A stretch of DNA of 7,225 bases from NCBI GenBank assembly GCA_025451715.1, contig JANWJY010000103.1, forward strand, positions 1 through 7,225, written 5' to 3'. Both the position numbers and the translations under genes were made by a program. The notes beneath the pieces are model-generated. The model saw only the letters and a program-made list of their open reading frames with translations. It was not told the origin of the DNA and did not search any database. Source of the stretch: Fimbriimonadaceae bacterium. GTDB lineage: Bacteria; Armatimonadota; Fimbriimonadia; Fimbriimonadales; Fimbriimonadaceae. Shown here in pieces: positions 6,001 to 7,225 of this stretch (the first letter of the stretch is position 1; the number at the start of each line of letters is the position of its first letter).

Positions 6001-7225
6001 ACTTCTCGAGCAGCAACCACCCGGACCTGATGAACTCGCACGACATCCCGTTCCTCACGCTCGGCGAAGTGATCGCGAACGAGCAGGGCATGGACTCGTT
6101 CACACCGGTCTCCGGACTGACGATGGACGACGACGTGCTGGGCGGGAAAGGGAAGGACATGGCGAACGCGTGGCTGAAGGCGCAGGTCGTGAAGGCCGCG
6201 AAGAAGGAGGGCCCTGCGGCGCAAGACTTCTTCGCCGACGAGCGCACGCGGCGCAAAAAGGTGCTGATGCAGTCGCTCGGGCTCGACCCGATGCCGGAGA
6301 AGACGCCGCTGAAACCGCGCACGACAGGAACGCTGCTGCGGCGCGGGTATCGCATCGAGAAAGTGGTGTTCGAGAGCCGTCCCAACTTCTTCGTGACCGC
6401 GCACGTCTACTCGCCGTATCCGCCTGTGACGCGCAAGGTGCCGGTGATCGTGAACGTGAACGGTCACTGGGCGCACAAGAAGAACGAGGACCGAATCCAG
6501 TTTCGCGCGGCGTTCCAGGCGTTGCGGGGCTACATTTCGATCGCGGTGGACTCGCCCGGCTGGTCGTTCGAGGGCAACAGCCTGATCGAGCGACGTGCGG
6601 AGGGGAACCACAACGACTGGTGGCTGGTGCAGGGCGGCACGAACGCGACGGGCTACTACGTCTGGGACACGATCCGCGCGCTCGACTATATGGCGACTCG
6701 AAGCGACACGGACATGACGAAAGTCGGGATCACGGGCGCGAGCGGCGGCGGTCTCGCGACGCTGTACACGTTTGCGGCGGACGACCGCTATGACGTCGCG
6801 GTGCCTGTGGTGTACATGGCTTCGATGGAACAGGCGCCGGACAACGGGTGCCTGTGTAACCACGTCCCGGGGACGATGCAGATCGGCGACAGGTCGGACG
6901 TGCTTGCGATCCAGGCGCCGAAGCCGGTGTTCATCATCGGTGCGGAGAGCGACCCTGAGTTTCCACCGAACGCGACGCGACTGACGGTCGAGAAGTGCAA
7001 GAAGGAGTGGGCGCTGTTCGGCAAGCAGGACGAGGTGTTCGGTCAGATCTTCCCCGGGCCGCACGACTACAATCAAGCGATGCGCGAGGCTTCGATCGGG
7101 TTCTTCGACAAGTACCTGCGCGGAGTAGGAGACGGCAGGCCGGTGCAACAGCCCCCGATCGAAGTGATCAACTCTGAAGACCGGACTCTGCTTGTGGTGG
7201 ATCCGGTCCCCGCCGGTGAGCGCAC
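3021..7225 (+). CDS. Giant secreted glycoside hydrolase-like / alpha-beta-hydrolase esterase fusion, 3' end missing
   Basis: One frame open for 1401 codons, cut by the window end. ATG 3021 is preceded directly by in-frame TGA (3015-3017), so it is the first possible start. Residues 1-15 (MLLALVAAVLVPQPQ) resemble a short signal peptide. Residues 20-95 look like the GH20b-type alpha/beta domain preceding many TIM-barrel glycosidases (VVITGTDPVGAMYGAFEFAE). Residues 98-about 530 resemble a barrel (RGLNLFLSLPWDYV, SRLNWLDIHGTYDI, GIRVSLMSYEAKL); E264, E319 and E433 are candidate acids. A helical and beta region follows. Residues 808-975 resemble the glutamine-amidotransferase-like domain appended to large glycosidases. 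From about 1072 is an acetyl-xylan-esterase/prolyl-oligopeptidase-type alpha/beta-hydrolase with nucleophile S1241 in GASGGG, D1311 in GAESD and H1348 in PGPHDYN. An alpha-glucuronidase-like (GH67/GH115) activity is possible for the front half, but unproven. Residues 357-386 are a likely inserted repeat. Possible role: hemicellulose debranching and deacylation. Confidence 0.82.
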   Translation, partial: MLLALVAAVLVPQPQDPIAFGQRELARVLGARASDVTVAYRRAGEPEGYSIEPGSGGKVVITGTDPVGAMYGAFEFAERVQDRGDAAWGEKVSGAAHLRDRGLNLFLSLPWDYVKNDTDYSLEALNDPSKWWFHNDDYWTTLLDTMAKSRLNWLDIHGTYDISVTDFPNLYAYFVTSPSFPEVGVPAAVKERNLAQLNHVVNMAHARGIRVSLMSYEAKLTVPHKRTVPYESTEANAYTYTREVVTETIKRVPGLDAIGFRIGESGRGESFFNSYTEAVKLAGRDIPLITRSWITRRQRVLPLARACKDFTVQIKYNGEQWGAPYMVAGGRVANWYSYSFEDYLSDAGSPEKNAKTWPGNLVESRVGDSPTPLAPLPKRGEGDPERWPSNPYKIVWQVRANGTHRIFPFYNPEWVRRTIGCMKIGTASGYTIEGLDAYFPKSPEYYLADPSKKAYDWIHQRDFMYWSTWGRLGYDPTVPDSMFDKQAVRMLSEGSSASTGVEELVQAWKQASVLLPWAFMAYSLGPDHRSHAPELEWGGDMNAVIQGQGFDTHSFIPINEAVANAVTGGIDGRRNSVWNRWPTDPYLDVAEHSFLNKQNPMETRLANEVALVCGMLNSLGGHYLFRRSAATGLALLEATSGRQVIEKETLYDLEAARQCFEWLAKNSLYKPFTDRLRMHTNSFSWMEEYKKVTAEFDRVATLAPGEMRRLDMNQGGPSSGEVTWRLIGDTVEVLFRSSEPIDKAWLIEKPLPSSTYFHRRPMTLVNGRFMSRFERKSWGHMIAVDASLDSTAGPLQATRFPNASTETPYLIIPSQSGPTAQIYSAEEAMTYLKPEVIDPNEYGAMIIGTRGWRFFSSFDRATRRKVLTPVEKGMKLLILQQDFNRYSLDFLPRPLKVEGGNWTTFDPGGQLGLEKSDTADMMWQRFVPSDGWEIFGNGGLARLKHGKGEVWVCSARLMQRMHIPSVAKNFVALLGIGGKQKPTILIDSNSEGADFSSSNHPDLMNSHDIPFLTLGEVIANEQGMDSFTPVSGLTMDDDVLGGKGKDMANAWLKAQVVKAAKKEGPAAQDFFADERTRRKKVLMQSLGLDPMPEKTPLKPRTTGTLLRRGYRIEKVVFESRPNFFVTAHVYSPYPPVTRKVPVIVNVNGHWAHKKNEDRIQFRAAFQALRGYISIAVDSPGWSFEGNSLIERRAEGNHNDWWLVQGGTNATGYYVWDTIRALDYMATRSDTDMTKVGITGASGGGLATLYTFAADDRYDVAVPVVYMASMEQAPDNGCLCNHVPGTMQIGDRSDVLAIQAPKPVFIIGAESDPEFPPNATRLTVEKCKKEWALFGKQDEVFGQIFPGPHDYNQAMREASIGFFDKYLRGVGDGRPVQQPPIEVINSEDRTLLVVDPVPAGER
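4127..4166 (+). repeat. Dispersed-type palindromic repeat inside the giant coding sequence
   Basis: The stretch CCCCACACCCCTAGCCCCAC followed by TCCCCAAGAGGGGAGAGGGG is of the kind found as an intergenic repeat in many bacterial genomes. It folds as CTCCCC (4146-4151) with GGGGAG (4156-4161) around AAGA, then, after an A-A mismatch, CCCC (4141-4144) with GGGG (4163-4166). Here it lies inside an open frame and is read as SPTPLAPLPKRGEG (residues 369-382), a low-complexity proline-rich insert unlike the protein around it. TGGCCG occurs at 4089 and again at 4179, exactly 90 bases apart, framing the insert. Confidence 0.7.
4600..5450 (+). other. Low-G+C segment within the giant gene
   Basis: Third codon positions shift here: ATA, AGA, GAA, GTT, ACA, CGA and AGT become common. 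A hand count of 4861-5460 gives about 321 G or C in 600 bases (about 53%), while sampled lines on both sides (for example 3961-4020, 4261-4320, 5461-5520, 6241-6300) run near 65-70%. The frame stays open throughout. The segment corresponds to residues about 527-810, the helical and beta stretch linking the glycosidase-like half to the amidotransferase-like domain. Borders are approximate. Confidence 0.6.

Noticed and set aside
5460..7148. Open minus-strand frame of 562 codons opposite the esterase part
   Set aside because: Its translation is rich in Arg, His and Val with no recognisable domain. The plus strand carries the catalytic triad of an alpha/beta-hydrolase.

Overview
The window is GC-rich, roughly 60-65% G+C by eye, with strong G/C preference at third codon positions. 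It carries two leftward genes and one very long rightward gene that diverge from a 223-bp intergenic region. Outer-membrane-type proteins with Sec signal peptides, large polysaccharide-degrading enzymes, little Shine-Dalgarno signal and abundant palindromic repeats suggest a Gram-negative, plant-polymer-degrading bacterium. Armatimonadota or Planctomycetota would fit, but this is an impression and not a proof; no rRNA, tRNA or taxonomic marker is present.

Left part, minus strand. Positions 436 to 1 hold the first 145 codons of a secreted protein with a CBM9-like module. Positions 2797 to 818 hold a complete 659-residue paralogue that continues into the DUF5916 outer-membrane beta-barrel region. 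The 381 bp between them contain a perfect-stem hairpin just past the complete gene, a good sigma70-type promoter (TGGACA-17-TATAAT, minus strand) for the partial gene, and a pair of adjacent palindromes in its leader of about 210 nt.

Middle. Between the divergent starts (2797 and 3021) lies a 146-bp composite palindromic element (2846-2991) bounded by 23-nt inverted repeats. These differ only by a compensating base-pair change. It is related in layout to the palindromes at 523-570.

Right part, plus strand. From ATG 3021 to the window end runs one open frame of at least 1401 codons. I read it as a modular secreted enzyme: a glycoside-hydrolase-like half (N-terminal alpha/beta domain, TIM-barrel-like region, helical region), a glutamine-amidotransferase-like fold without obvious catalytic role, and a C-terminal alpha/beta-hydrolase of the acetyl-xylan-esterase/prolyl-oligopeptidase type with a visible Ser-Asp-His triad. 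The frame is interrupted, without loss of phase, by a dispersed-type palindromic repeat encoding SPTPLAPLPKRGEGD. A segment around 4600-5450 has distinctly lower G+C than its surroundings.

Taken together, the locus could serve hemicellulose breakdown: a hydrolase-esterase fusion to process decorated polysaccharide, and outer-membrane carbohydrate-binding proteins nearby. The functional link between the divergent units is inference. The most notable signals are the in-frame repeat insertion, the palindromic repeat family and the unusual three-module enzyme.
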